A stretch of 13,873 nt of DNA from Sulfuriferula sp. (GCA_027311185.1 DAICZK010000014.1:1-13873), one strand, 5' to 3'. Positions 1 through 7,829 are shown, numbered from the stretch's first letter. The notes: generated by a model not told the origin, from the sequence alone. Program-made: numbers and translations.

Positions 1-57
1 ATTTATTTCTAATTAAGAAGAAAAATTTTCTTGAGGAGGCTCTGATTTACCCGACTT

Positions 58-85
58 CGTCGTTCCCACAAAGGCGTGAACCCAG
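58..85. repeat. Degenerate dispersed palindromic repeat (dRS3-like)
   Basis: The 28 bases contain an imperfect palindrome opening with GTTC at 62-65 and closing with GAAC at 78-81. From memory, they match 23 of 28 positions of the widespread proteobacterial extragenic repeat of the form CGTCATTCCCGCG...GCGGGAATCCAG; four of the five differences are transitions. Such repeats lie between genes, so this flank of the insertion sequence is probably non-coding. Bases 1-102 hold no recognisable gene. Confidence 0.5.
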
Positions 86-102
86 CTAAAACAAGGCACT
101 AG

Positions 103-119
103 CCTGAATATTGCATAAA
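103..119 (+). repeat. IS left terminal inverted repeat (distal to transposase start)
   Basis: CCTGAATATTGCATAAA is an exact inverted match of 1774-1790. The match appears to extend to 21 bp only because the flanking CTAG is itself palindromic. Four further matching bases (GCGA) follow after a 4-base mismatch. Confidence 0.9.
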
Positions 120-266
120 CCTTGCGAAGCCCACTGAGATTATCCGAGGCCGATTTTTTTCGATTTTCCGGCAATACTCCCCCTACCCCGCAGTTAGGGG
201 GAAACAGGGTGAGTCCGTTGCAGGGCAGGGCGGATGGCATTATCTCGTCAGCCAGACGTGCCCATG

Positions 267-1709
267 TCATGGAGAGGCGGACATGACCCGCCTCCCGTTC
301 ATCGGATGAAGATTGCGGCAGATCTGCGCGAGCAATTCCTTGACCGGGCAGGCACTGGAGAGCTTCAACAGCACCCGATCCTTGTATTGCCTGACCCGGG
401 CGGCAATCCTGAACAGCGACAGGATCACCGTCTTGGGCTGTGCCGTGGCCAGAGAAGTGTTTTTCAAGCCGATGACGCGCAACTGCTGATGCAGGACATA
501 GGCCGAAGCCGTCAGCAACAGTCGGGCAAAGTTGGCGAGAAATGACGATGCCGAGGTGCGGTCGGATTTCAGATCGATCTTTACTTGCTTGATCAAGTTC
601 TCCGCCTGGGCCCGGGCGCAGTAATCCTGTTGATAGAGCGTACTGGGTGTGGGGCGATGCAGGGAGGTGACGACGAAACGCGGATTATCCTTGGCGGGCA
701 GTCCTGGGCTACCTGGCAGGACTTCGGCTTTGAGCACAACCCGAAAGGCTTGCGGCCAGGAGCGAGCGGCATAGTCGAATTCGCCGAACAGGCGCACCGC
801 CGCCACGGCCGGAGCCAAGCCTTGATCGGCCAAGGACTGGCGCAGGGCGAGGTGCCCGCGCGCATTCCTCATTAAGCCTTCCGCGTTGCGCGTCAGAACG
901 GGATTGCGGCCGAGGCCGAAGAGGAAATCGGCGTTGCCATCGGCGATGATCAGGCTCATCAATTCCGGGCTGGAAAAGTGGCTATCGCCGCGCAGCAGAA
1001 TATGGGTGTCTGGCCAGTGCTGGCGCAGCAGGCCGAGTACTCGCTTCATGATCATCGCATTCTCAGCCCCATACGGGCGTTTGCCGGGACGCAGGACAGC
1101 GGTGAGCAAGGCGCCGGAGTTGGCCTCGAAGATCAGTAAAGGCAGGTAACAATGGTGGCCGTAGTGGTGACAGTATAAGGACAGCTCTTGCTGGCCATAG
1201 GTGGCATCGTCGGTGTGGTCAAGATCCAGCGTGATGGAAGTTGGCGTGGTAGAGTAAGCGGCGATAAACTGCAGGACGAGGGCTCGCGCCAAGCAGTAGA
1301 TATCGCGGCGGCGCAGCGCACCTTCGAGGCGAGAGAAGGTTGCGCCGCTGGCCAATGGATTATCGGCATCCAGCGGCGCTCGCCCGGCGGCTAGCTTGAA
1401 CAGCGGATCGCGCCGCAGCGAGTTGGCATCGTTACCGTCTTCATAGCCGGAAGCGATCTGGAATACACGCTGTGTCAGCAGATCGCGCATTGAATGAGTG
1501 ATGTAGCTCGGGTGGCGGGAGTCGACCACTGCATCGCTCAAACGATCGAGCAGGCCGATGCGTTTATCCACGCCAGCTAGCAACATGGCCCCGAAGTCAG
1601 ACGAGACCTCCCCGCCGGAGAAGTCGGCGCGCACGGTAAAACCGGCAGAGGAAGGAAATCGGAGTTGTTCTGGGGTAAAATTGGCGGGTGGGCGAGAGTC
1701 TGTAAGCAT
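267..1709 (-). CDS. IS1380-family DDE transposase
   Basis: This 480-residue RNase H-fold transposase would cut the IS ends and join them to target DNA. The candidate catalytic triad is visible: acidic residues in the DLDHTDD motif around 162-168, Asp242 in RGDSHF, and Glu370 in RAQAENLIKQVK. These are characteristic of the DDE_Tnp_1 type used by IS1380. The N-terminal part (about 30-150) carries the family pattern GG...DFG..LL and the conserved sequence around IASGYEDGNDA. Length is normal (usually 420-500) and no frameshift is seen. No clear Shine-Dalgarno sequence precedes the ATG, common for transposases kept at low expression. An extended -10 promoter lies about 31 bases upstream, inside the element. 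The gene fills most of the IS. Confidence 0.93.
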   Translation of the reverse strand: MLTDSRPPANFTPEQLRFPSSAGFTVRADFSGGEVSSDFGAMLLAGVDKRIGLLDRLSDAVVDSRHPSYITHSMRDLLTQRVFQIASGYEDGNDANSLRRDPLFKLAAGRAPLDADNPLASGATFSRLEGALRRRDIYCLARALVLQFIAAYSTTPTSITLDLDHTDDATYGQQELSLYCHHYGHHCYLPLLIFEANSGALLTAVLRPGKRPYGAENAMIMKRVLGLLRQHWPDTHILLRGDSHFSSPELMSLIIADGNADFLFGLGRNPVLTRNAEGLMRNARGHLALRQSLADQGLAPAVAAVRLFGEFDYAARSWPQAFRVVLKAEVLPGSPGLPAKDNPRFVVTSLHRPTPSTLYQQDYCARAQAENLIKQVKIDLKSDRTSASSFLANFARLLLTASAYVLHQQLRVIGLKNTSLATAQPKTVILSLFRIAARVRQYKDRVLLKLSSACPVKELLAQICRNLHPMNGRRVMSASP

Positions 1710-1739
1710 TTTTTACGAATTTGTTTTTAGAGAACTCAA

Positions 1740-1748
1740 ATTATATCA
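1740..1748 (-). promoter_or_regulatory. Extended -10 promoter of the transposase
   Basis: On the minus strand the sequence reads TGATATAAT, a perfect TATAAT preceded by the TGn of an extended -10 element. No good -35 hexamer is seen, which an extended -10 can tolerate. It lies between the IS right end and the transposase ATG, in the correct orientation. Confidence 0.5.
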
Positions 1749-1773
1749 AATACTTACGGTACTTATCGCCCTT

Positions 1774-1790
1774 TTTATGCAATATTCAGG
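1774..1790 (-). repeat. IS right terminal inverted repeat
   Basis: This is the exact inverted copy of 103-119, next to CTAG at 1791-1794. It is the transposase-proximal end; the transposase promoter lies just inside it. Confidence 0.9.
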
Positions 1791-2123
1791 CTAGGCGGCG
1801 TACCCGCGCCCACGGCCGAGGCACTGATGCGCTCGCGTTATACAGCGTATGCCTTGCTCGACGAAGCTTATTTGTTGGCGACCTGGCATCGCACGACCCG
1901 CCCGCAATCCTTGCGTCTGGCGCAGGACATCCCGCCGCCGCGCTGGCTGGGCCGGAAGGTGCTGGATTATCAGTTGCAGGACGAAAGCCATGCGACGGTA
2001 GAGTTTGTCGCCCGGCAAAAAATCGCCGGACGAGCCTATCGCTTGCACGAAGTAAGCCGATTTGTGCTGACAGAGGGACGCCGGTATTACCTCGATGGCG
2101 ATATTGCCGCAGGACAGCGTTAA
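1791..2123 (+). pseudogene. ychJ: 5'-truncated ychJ (UPF0225 family, C-terminal 110 residues)
   Basis: From the IS border the frame reads LGGVPAPTAEALMRSRYTAY and continues through YLLATWH, TVEFVAR and LHEVSRF to a stop at 2121-2123. This matches the YchJ/UPF0225 family, whose molecular role is unsettled. Complete members start with a cysteine-rich SEC-C-type segment (CPCGS...CC) that precedes this point by roughly 20-30 residues. That segment is absent: reading the same frame across the IS into 1-102 gives a stop at 87-89, and no TGC or TGT codon occurs in 1-102 in any frame. An internal ATG at 1827 leaves a 98-codon open frame, but the protein would lack the putative metal-binding head. The remnant itself shows no internal stop or shift, suggesting recent inactivation. 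Confidence 0.8.
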
Positions 2124-2142
2124 ATACGGCGTTTGTCTGGGT

Positions 2143-2148
2143 TATAAT
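2143..2148 (+). promoter_or_regulatory. Probable -10 element (TATAAT) for ppa
   Basis: A perfect TATAAT lies 31 bases before the ppa ATG and 20 bases after the ychJ stop. The sequence 17 bases upstream (about 2120-2125) is a poor -35. The position suggests ppa has its own promoter independent of the broken ychJ. Confidence 0.45.
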
Positions 2149-2178
2149 TCAGACTTTAATACTCTATAAAGGCACGCC

Positions 2179-2706
2179 ATGAGTTTGAACCAGGTCCCGG
2201 CAGGCAAGGATTTGCCGCACGATTTCAATGTGATAATCGAAATTCCCATGAACGGCGCGCCGATCAAATACGAGGTCGACAAAGACAGCGGGGCGATTTT
2301 CGTCGACCGATTCATGTCCACCGCGATGCATTATCCGTGTAATTACGGCTATATTCCCCAAACCTTGTCGGACGATGGCGATCCGGTCGATGTGCTGGTC
2401 CTGACGCCCTTTCCGCTGATTCCGGGCGTGGTGGTGCGTTGCCGCACTCTGGGGATGCTCAGAATGAGCGACGAGGCCGGTTTTGATGCCAAATTGCTCG
2501 CCGTGCCGGTAGAGAAGCTCAGCGTGCTTTATAAATCGATACAGTCGGTGCATGATCTGCCCGCGCTGACTCTGGCGCAGATTGCGCATTTCTTCGAGCA
2601 TTACAAGGATCTGGAGCCCGGCAAGTGGGTCAAGGTCGAAGACTGGACTGGCGTGGACGAGGCCAAGGCGGAGATCATGGCAGGGGTGGCGCGTTATTCG
2701 GCCTGA
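2179..2706 (+). CDS. ppa: Inorganic pyrophosphatase (family I, soluble)
   Basis: The enzyme hydrolyses pyrophosphate to two phosphates in the cytoplasm, pulling nucleic-acid, aminoacyl-tRNA and other biosynthetic reactions forward; it needs Mg2+. The 175-residue product has the normal length for the hexameric bacterial type. The full active-site set is visible, shifted by one residue from the E. coli enzyme: Glu21, Lys30, Glu32, Arg44, Tyr56, the signature DDGDPVDVL with Asp66/68/71, Asp98, Asp103, Lys105, and Tyr142-Lys143 in [11 protein letters not shown]. The ATG is supported by AAAGG at 2168-2172, six bases upstream. It appears to be a single-gene unit: ychJ upstream is broken, and the response regulator starts 253 bases downstream. 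Confidence 0.97.
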   Translation: MSLNQVPAGKDLPHDFNVIIEIPMNGAPIKYEVDKDSGAIFVDRFMSTAMHYPCNYGYIPQTLSDDGDPVDVLVLTPFPLIPGVVVRCRTLGMLRMSDEAGFDAKLLAVPVEKLSVLYKSIQSVHDLPALTLAQIAHFFEHYKDLEPGKWVKVEDWTGVDEAKAEIMAGVARYSA

Positions 2707-2739
2707 CTCGCGGCGGGAGTTTGCTGGCGTCGCCGAGTC
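2705..2739 (+). other. Bulged inverted repeat just after ppa
   Basis: GACTC (2705-2709) plus GGCG (2712-2715) can pair with CGCC (2731-2734) plus GAGTC (2735-2739), leaving a 2-base bulge. The following bases are A-rich rather than T-rich, so it does not look like a factor-independent terminator. It may protect the ppa mRNA 3' end. Confidence 0.3.
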
Positions 2740-2833
2740 GAAAACGAAAAACAAGGGGAACCTCAGTTTCCGCCTGGTGCGGGAGATTGGCCCGGTGAAC
2801 GGCAGATAAGCGGGTGAAAGGAGCGAAGAACCA

Positions 2834-2868
2834 CTGATTTGCAAGAACGACGAATTTGAACAAATCAG
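2834..2868. promoter_or_regulatory. Inverted repeat upstream of the response regulator
   Basis: CTGATTTG (2834-2841) and CAAATCAG (2861-2868) are perfect 8-bp inverted repeats with a 19-base spacer, about 90 bases before the response-regulator ATG. This could be an operator or a hairpin; no T-run follows. The rest of 2707-2959 contains no gene I can support. A TTGTCA at about 2900 is a possible -35, but its -10 is poor. Confidence 0.35.
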
Positions 2869-2959
2869 CGCCTCCCCAAAATAAAAATATCTTCACCACA
2901 TTGTCAGGGATTGGCGCGATTTTGTTATCCATATCGGTACGCGCTCGAGGATTGAACTC

Positions 2960-3619
2960 ATGCATATTCTGTTGATAGAAGACGACCTGATGATAGGCGA
3001 TGCTGTCAGCGTCGCATTGAAAGATCAGGCCTATGCGGTGGACTGGGTCAAGGATGGCGTGATGGCTAATGAGGCGCTCGAGTCGGGCGGGTATCAGGCT
3101 GTCCTGCTTGATCTGGGATTGCCCCGGCGCGACGGTCTGGAAGTTCTGCGCCAAGCCCGGCGATTCGGCAATGCGGCGCCCATCATCGTCATCACGGCGC
3201 GCGATGGCATCGATCATCGTATTCGTGGACTTGATTATGGCGCGGACGACTATCTGATCAAACCCTTTGACGTCGACGAGTTGCTCGCCCGACTGCGCGC
3301 TGTGTTGCGGCGTCAAGGGGGAAACGCGACGCCCCTGCTGAGCAACGGCAGTATCAGTCTTGATCCGACGTCGCGCGAAGCGCAGCGGGACGGTGTTAAA
3401 TATTTGTTGAGCGCGCGCGAGTTCGCCCTGCTGCGCGCGCTACTGTTGAGCCCCGGCATCATCCTTTCGCGTAGCGAACTGGAACAACGCATCTACGGCT
3501 GGAATGAAGAAGTGGACAGTAACACGGTGGAAGTTCTGATTCACAGTTTACGTAAAAAATTCGGTACGGATGTGATCAAGAATGTGCGCGGGTCAGGGTG
3601 GTCGGTTCCAAAATTATGA
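2960..3619 (+). CDS. OmpR/PhoB-family response regulator (PmrA/QseB-like)
   Basis: This 219-residue two-domain transcription regulator would be phosphorylated by the kinase encoded next. The receiver domain (1-120) shows acidic pocket Asp8/Asp9, phospho-acceptor Asp51 in LLDLGLP, switch Thr79 in ITARD, and Lys101 in DDYLIKPF. The winged-helix DNA-binding domain (about 125-219) shows LSAREFALL, SRSELEQRIYGW and the recognition-helix stretch SNTVEVLIHSLRKKFG. The closest family by eye is PmrA/QseB, which often controls envelope modification or metal stress genes; the signal here cannot be told. The C-terminal wing reads RGSGWSVPKL where the family usually has RG.GY. The TGA stop lies 7 bases before the proposed kinase start, so the two genes form one transcription unit. 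Confidence 0.92.
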   Translation: MHILLIEDDLMIGDAVSVALKDQAYAVDWVKDGVMANEALESGGYQAVLLDLGLPRRDGLEVLRQARRFGNAAPIIVITARDGIDHRIRGLDYGADDYLIKPFDVDELLARLRAVLRRQGGNATPLLSNGSISLDPTSREAQRDGVKYLLSAREFALLRALLLSPGIILSRSELEQRIYGWNEEVDSNTVEVLIHSLRKKFGTDVIKNVRGSGWSVPKL

Positions 3620-3626
3620 AGCCAGC

Positions 3627-4937
3627 GTGAAAATCTCGCTCGAACAGCATCTTTCTCGTATGCTGGCCCTGGCCATTGTGGTGGTCGGATTTCTGGCCAG
3701 CGTTATTTCTTTTCGACTGGCCTACTTGGAGGCTGAGGAATTTCAGGATGATACCCTGCGTCAGATCGCGGCGCTCGCCGGTACCGGCTTATTGCAACGT
3801 AATGACAAGATTGAGAATTCCGCCGAATTCGCCGACATCGACCCGGAAATGATGATAAAGCTGGTCAATCTTTCAGCCAGTACTCCGGATCGGAGCCTGC
3901 CCGCCACGCTATCGCCCGGCTTCCATACAGTGGCGCGTCCAGACGGCGCGTGGCGGGTATTCGTGCGCCAAACATCCTGGGGCGCCCGGATCGCCATTAT
4001 TCAGGCCACTGAGGCACGTGATGAAATTGCTATCCACGGCGCGCTGCGGACGTTGTTGCCGTTACTGGTGCTGTGGCCTGTGCTAGGCTGGCTTGCAGTA
4101 CGCATCGTACGTCGCGGCTTTGCGCCGCTGCGGGTGCTCTCGCGCAGGTTGGAGGCGCAAGCGGCGGAACAGCCGACGAATCTGCCGGAAATCGATCTGC
4201 CGCCGGAAATTATCCCTTTCGTGCAGGCGATTAACAAACAAATGGAGCGCATCAAACGGCTCATGGGACAGCAACAGCGTTTTGTCGCCGATGCCGCGCA
4301 CGAACTGCGCACGCCACTGACTGTCCTGTCCTTGCAGGCGCAAAATTTGCAATTGGCCGACAACGCGGCGGATATGCGCGCGCGCATCGCGGCGCTCAGG
4401 GCGGGGGTCGAGCGTACTCGCCGCCTGGCCGAGCAATTGTTGAGTTTCTCCAGAACACAAGTGGCTTCGGCCCGGCTGGAAACCGTCGATCTCTCATCCT
4501 GGGTACGCGAGATGCTGGAAGGATTTCTGCCGATGGCCGAAGCCAAAGGATTGAGCGTCAGGCTCGACGCCGCCGGGCCTATCATGCTGCGTTGCGAACC
4601 CGAAATACTGGTTCTCGTCATGCGTAACGCGCTCGATAACGCGGTGCGCTACACCCCGCGCGGAGGAAGTATTATCCTGCGTCTCGATCTGACAGACAAT
4701 GACTGCCTCATCGAAGTGATCGATTCGGGCCCAGGCGTCCCGATTGCTCAGCGCGAGCGAATTTTTGCGCCGTTCTACCGTATCGAAGGTACATCAGGTG
4801 ACGGTAGCGGGCTGGGGCTGGCTATCGCTCGTGATGCGGCAACGCGCCTGGGCGGCATCGTCAGCGTCCACGATGTCGGTCACGGTAGTGGACTGATCTT
4901 TCGTTATCGACAGCCTTTTCGTTCGCGAGACCTATAA
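3627..4937 (+). CDS. Sensor histidine kinase (QseC/PmrB-like)
   Basis: This inner-membrane sensor kinase is the partner of the preceding regulator. I place the start at GTG 3627 (436 residues, MKISLEQHLSRMLAL). This gives the usual short cytoplasmic head before the first membrane segment (about 11-31); an ATG at 3582 would overlap the regulator by 38 bases. A periplasmic domain with the pattern DDTLRQIAALAG follows. The second membrane segment is around residues 135-155, then a HAMP-like linker. HisKA has His225 in DAAHELRTPL. The ATPase has N box RNALDNAVRYTP, G1 DSGPGVP, F box IFAPFYR and G2 GSGLGLAI. The layout is that of QseC-type kinases. The gene ends about 25 bases before a terminator hairpin and converges on the TonB receptor gene. 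Confidence 0.92.
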   Translation: MKISLEQHLSRMLALAIVVVGFLASVISFRLAYLEAEEFQDDTLRQIAALAGTGLLQRNDKIENSAEFADIDPEMMIKLVNLSASTPDRSLPATLSPGFHTVARPDGAWRVFVRQTSWGARIAIIQATEARDEIAIHGALRTLLPLLVLWPVLGWLAVRIVRRGFAPLRVLSRRLEAQAAEQPTNLPEIDLPPEIIPFVQAINKQMERIKRLMGQQQRFVADAAHELRTPLTVLSLQAQNLQLADNAADMRARIAALRAGVERTRRLAEQLLSFSRTQVASARLETVDLSSWVREMLEGFLPMAEAKGLSVRLDAAGPIMLRCEPEILVLVMRNALDNAVRYTPRGGSIILRLDLTDNDCLIEVIDSGPGVPIAQRERIFAPFYRIEGTSGDGSGLGLAIARDAATRLGGIVSVHDVGHGSGLIFRYRQPFRSRDL

Positions 4938-4961
4938 GCGCCCTGTGCGTTGCCGACCGTG

Positions 4962-4991
4962 AAAAAAAGAGGGTCTGGTCAGACCCTCTTT
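4962..4991 (-). terminator. Intrinsic terminator between convergent genes
   Basis: AAAGAGGGTCTG and CAGACCCTCTTT form a near-perfect hairpin with a very short loop. Read on the minus strand the stem is followed by seven Ts, so it is a strong terminator for the TonB-receptor gene. On the plus strand only a short T tract follows, so it serves the kinase operon less well. It lies 25 bases from the kinase stop and 25 from the receptor stop. Confidence 0.85.
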
Positions 4992-5016
4992 CACTGGCTG
5001 CACCCCTTCCCGGCGT

Positions 5017-7392
5017 TTAAAAGCTGGACTGCAAGGTCAGGTAAATGCTGCGTGGCGCGCCGGGGTTGGCGATGATATATCCCCCGGTCGTAGTCTGGAA
5101 ATAACCGCCCGCCGAAATATATTCCGTCGCATTGTATTGTTTGTCCAGCATGTTCATGGCCTGTAAGGAAACAGTCGTGACCTGATCCTTGATGCCGGGA
5201 ATACCGAACGCGGTGGTGTGGGCGTTAATCGACAAGTTGACCAGGTTATAAGCCGGATTGCTTTGGGTAGTCGGCGCGCCATTCAGGTTATCCCAGAGAT
5301 AACTCTTGCCGATGAATTGATCCCAAAGCGTGGTCTCGATCGTCGCCGAAGGAATATAGGCTTCATAAGTCACGCCGAAATTTGCCGTCTGGGTAGGCGA
5401 GTTGGAAACCGGCATGCCATTGTAATAGGCATTCGACGTTGGCGAATAAAACGAATTCCAGTTGGCGTTGAGCCAGCCCAGGTTGGTAAAGCCGGACCAG
5501 TTACGGTTGACCTTGGCCTGCAACTCGAATTCCACGCCGCTCAAGGTCGAGGAGCCCGTGCTGAATGTAGTCACCAGAGGATTGCTGGCCAGGGTGCGCG
5601 GGATGGTCTGATTGTCCATCAGGGTATTGAAATACACGAGTGAAGCGCTCAGATCGTCCAGCCCATAGACGTTTTTCTGGTCATAACGCAACCCCAGGCT
5701 GTAGCTTGTGCTCCGCACCGGCCTGAGCGCGCCGATGTCCTCCGGATAATGGTCATAGTTGTTTGAAGTCGGGTTACGCCGCGCAATGGCATAATTGCCG
5801 AATGCATGCAGATTATCGTTCAGCCCGTAGTTGATGCCCAGGGATGGTTCTGTTTCCAGGAAGCTGGTGCTTTCATTGGGGTTGGTGTCGTACGATACCG
5901 AGGATGGAACCCCGCCAGGGTAGAAAGTATTGGCTGCTGTAGGGCTATTGTTGGCAAAATCGGTCTGAAAATTCACCAGCCGGATGCCAGGTACGATTTC
6001 CAGTCGCTTTAGCGGGGAATAAGTGTCCTGCGCGAACAAGGCCCAGAATGTGCTCTGGGTGGTATTGTAGCCGATGCTGCCGGGAGTGGCGTTAGTCGTC
6101 CCGGCTGCCGGATAATAACCCTTGTAATCCGACTCCGCGCGCGAGGAAATCATGTAGCCGCCGAAGGTCAGCAGGTTATCCTGATTCAGGCGCTTGTCAA
6201 AAGCCACTTTGTCGCCAAATGTTTTCGAGTTTTCGTTGTAATTCTCGACCATCGGGTTGGTAGGGACGAAATTGTTGACCCGATAATGGTTGACGTAGCC
6301 ATCGCGAAACCAGACCAGATTCGACAGCGTCAGATCGGACGCTAGAGTCAGATCCAGATGCGACCAGGCCATATAGTTCTCTATCGAGTTGTGTTTGAAC
6401 CACACATCTCTGGCGAGAGTGGAATAATAGCCCGAGCTTTGTTCGCTGTACAAAGGTGCGCTACCATTGAGCCCGTCCATATGAATCTGGGAATTGTCGA
6501 CCACCGGGATCATGTTGGGTCGGTACTCGTCATTGTATTGGCTGTACACGCCGAAACTGATCAGGCCGTTATCCAGTTTTTTCTGTGTTTTCATGTAAAA
6601 CTGGTTGCTTCGTGACGGCATATTGTCGCTCGTGGTGCGAAACGTCTGGCTGTGGGCGGTGGCGGCGCCGAACACGGTAGACCAGCCATCGTGTTCGCCG
6701 GTATTCAAGACCGCCGACAGAATCATGGAATTAAAACTGCCGTAGGACGCCTCCACGTTGCCGCCGGCCACCGCCGATGGCTGCACTGGAATGAAATTGA
6801 TGCTGCCGCCGAGGCTGTTGTACCAGCGGGTGTCTGCGTTGCCCGGCCCATCAATGGTATTGACGCCGGACATCAGAGCGCCGATCGGGATTTCGGGCGA
6901 GTGCCAGCCCGTGCTCTGGCTCAGGCTATTTAGCGGCACGCCATCCAGTTCTGCGGTAATGCCATTGGTTTCCAGATCGCCGGGCACGCTGTTCCAGCCT
7001 ACTTTGACGCCGCGCATGGAAATGGTCGAACGCGAAGAGACGCTGGTGGGGTTATAACCGCTGATCAGCGTATTGGGCATGATCGCCAGGGATTGCATGC
7101 CGCCGGCGTCCGGTCCGAACAAGGCGGTCTGATCTTTCGTTACCGTCTGCACATCCTGGGTATTGGTCAATTTCTGTTGTGTAGTCATTACCTGGCTGTC
7201 GGAAACAGGCGCGCTGTTACCTGTGCTGGTGCCTTGGGCCGTGACCGAGCCGAGATCCACGGCATCGTCAGCACTGGCAACCGCAGGCAAAAAAACCAGA
7301 GCCGCGAGGATTACCGATAAGGGTTTAAGTAAGCGACGATCAGGACTCAGGTGGTCGTGACGACAATTTTGCGCTGTTCCGGATATTTTCAT
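5017..7392 (-). CDS. TonB-dependent outer-membrane receptor
   Basis: This is a 791-residue outer-membrane beta-barrel with an N-terminal plug, the type that imports siderophores, other metal complexes or similar ligands using TonB-ExbBD energy. I chose ATG 7392 rather than one 63 bases upstream (7455) because AAAGGGA sits 5 bases before it and a secretory signal follows: RRLLK, a hydrophobic core LSVILAALVFLPAV and an AXA cleavage site after Ala41. The plug (about 65-205) shows ...SISMRG.., ELDGVPLN and a LGGSINFIP segment typical of the end of the plug. The remainder is strand-rich with alternating aromatics and ends SIYLTLQSSF, with the terminal Phe needed for barrel assembly. No canonical TonB box is evident; DLGSVTAQG after the signal peptide is a candidate. 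Substrate unknown. It has its own terminator and is monocistronic. Confidence 0.9.
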   Translation of the reverse strand: MKISGTAQNCRHDHLSPDRRLLKPLSVILAALVFLPAVASADDAVDLGSVTAQGTSTGNSAPVSDSQVMTTQQKLTNTQDVQTVTKDQTALFGPDAGGMQSLAIMPNTLISGYNPTSVSSRSTISMRGVKVGWNSVPGDLETNGITAELDGVPLNSLSQSTGWHSPEIPIGALMSGVNTIDGPGNADTRWYNSLGGSINFIPVQPSAVAGGNVEASYGSFNSMILSAVLNTGEHDGWSTVFGAATAHSQTFRTTSDNMPSRSNQFYMKTQKKLDNGLISFGVYSQYNDEYRPNMIPVVDNSQIHMDGLNGSAPLYSEQSSGYYSTLARDVWFKHNSIENYMAWSHLDLTLASDLTLSNLVWFRDGYVNHYRVNNFVPTNPMVENYNENSKTFGDKVAFDKRLNQDNLLTFGGYMISSRAESDYKGYYPAAGTTNATPGSIGYNTTQSTFWALFAQDTYSPLKRLEIVPGIRLVNFQTDFANNSPTAANTFYPGGVPSSVSYDTNPNESTSFLETEPSLGINYGLNDNLHAFGNYAIARRNPTSNNYDHYPEDIGALRPVRSTSYSLGLRYDQKNVYGLDDLSASLVYFNTLMDNQTIPRTLASNPLVTTFSTGSSTLSGVEFELQAKVNRNWSGFTNLGWLNANWNSFYSPTSNAYYNGMPVSNSPTQTANFGVTYEAYIPSATIETTLWDQFIGKSYLWDNLNGAPTTQSNPAYNLVNLSINAHTTAFGIPGIKDQVTTVSLQAMNMLDKQYNATEYISAGGYFQTTTGGYIIANPGAPRSIYLTLQSSF

Positions 7393-7423
7393 TTTTTCCC
7401 TTTGTTTAAAAAAAACAGAACAC

Positions 7424-7448
7424 CTGGCCTCTCGCCGTTTGGGGCCAG
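7424..7448 (-). other. Inverted repeat in the 5' leader of the TonB receptor
   Basis: CTGGCC (7424-7429) and GGCCAG (7443-7448) form a 6-bp inverted repeat, 32 bases before the chosen ATG. In the mRNA it would be a hairpin upstream of the AAAGGGA ribosome binding site. A GATAAT on the minus strand (7480-7485) could be the -10 of the promoter, but no good -35 accompanies it. Confidence 0.3.
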
Positions 7449-7788
7449 AGACCATGTCAAGTGATAAAAACCAAGGTGGATTATCCGGGAGCGAGACTTA
7501 AAACAAACTTAGCTAGCGATGAATTTTTTGTGACGAACAAATTTGTAAGCTGATGATTTTATTTTAACTTGTTGTTATGTGCCTGATGTGTAACAAGATT
7601 GTTTGGATGCGGCCGCAGAGCAGAAAGCGGGGCGGACGCCTGCTATCCACAAGACCGTGGGTCTCAGACGATGTCGAGTAGCGGCAAGGGATCTCGTCCG
7701 ACGAGCTGGCTTGCATAACGTCGCTGCTTTTAAAACAAGCGGAAGGCGGATATTTCCTTTGGCTGAAGACACAGCGGAAAATTAGCAA
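7449..7788. other. Spacer without a supported gene
   Basis: The AT-rich part (7500-7580) probably holds the control region of the TonB receptor. It contains the perfect palindrome ACAAATTTGT (7537-7546). No convincing Fur box is seen. The part from 7600 to 7780 is GC-richer and is open in both orientations (60-74 codons), but none of these frames has a Shine-Dalgarno sequence or a recognisable product. It contains a 13-bp palindrome with one central base, CTCGTC-C-GACGAG (7693-7705). It may be an untranslated or decayed segment. Confidence 0.4.
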
Positions 7789-7817
7789 TTGAAAGCCGAT
7801 ACAAACTCGTTTATAAT
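7789..7817 (+). promoter_or_regulatory. Sigma-70 promoter of tRNA-Val
   Basis: TTGAAA (7789-7794), a 17-base spacer and a perfect TATAAT (7812-7817). Transcription would start about 5 bases before the tRNA. Readthrough from this promoter could also feed thrS. Confidence 0.85.
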
Positions 7818-7829
7818 GCCGCTTCTTCT

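Larger units (their letters stand above)
103..1790 (-). mobile_element. Complete IS1380-family insertion sequence, 1688 bp
   Basis: Both ends begin with CCTGAATATTGCATAAA read inward, a perfect 17-bp terminal inverted repeat (103-119 and 1774-1790). CTAG lies immediately outside each end (99-102 and 1791-1794). The size, the CC-starting ends, the 4-bp flanking direct repeat and the single 480-aa transposase all fit the IS1380 family. The transposase is intact, so the element looks potentially active. Between the transposase stop and the left end lie 164 non-coding bases holding an 8-bp hairpin (178-185 with 195-202, C-rich arm then G-rich arm). The right end abuts a 5'-truncated ychJ gene. 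Confidence 0.9.

Noticed and set aside
13..270. 85-codon minus-strand frame across the IS left end
   Set aside because: It spans the IS boundary and a dispersed repeat; its product reads like the known chance translation of such repeats (SWVHAFVGTT) and has no family match.
234..1794. Several plus-strand and alternate-frame open frames inside the transposase gene
   Set aside because: They are shadows of the 480-codon transposase, lacking ribosome binding sites and recognisable products.
1721..2182. 153-codon plus-strand frame over the IS right end and ychJ
   Set aside because: It is in a different frame from the ychJ remnant, whose frame matches the family; it is a GC-rich shadow.
3582..3626. 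ATG 3582 as start of the histidine kinase
   Set aside because: It would overlap the regulator's last 38 bases and add a hydrophilic head; GTG 3627 gives the normal QseC-like N-terminus and a 7-base gap.
7432..7460. TTGACA on the minus strand (7455-7460) as -35 for the TonB receptor
   Set aside because: The hexamer 17 bases downstream is CGGCGA, not a -10.
7564..7788. Small genes on either strand before tRNA-Val
   Set aside because: Opposing frames of similar length, no Shine-Dalgarno sequence and no recognised product.
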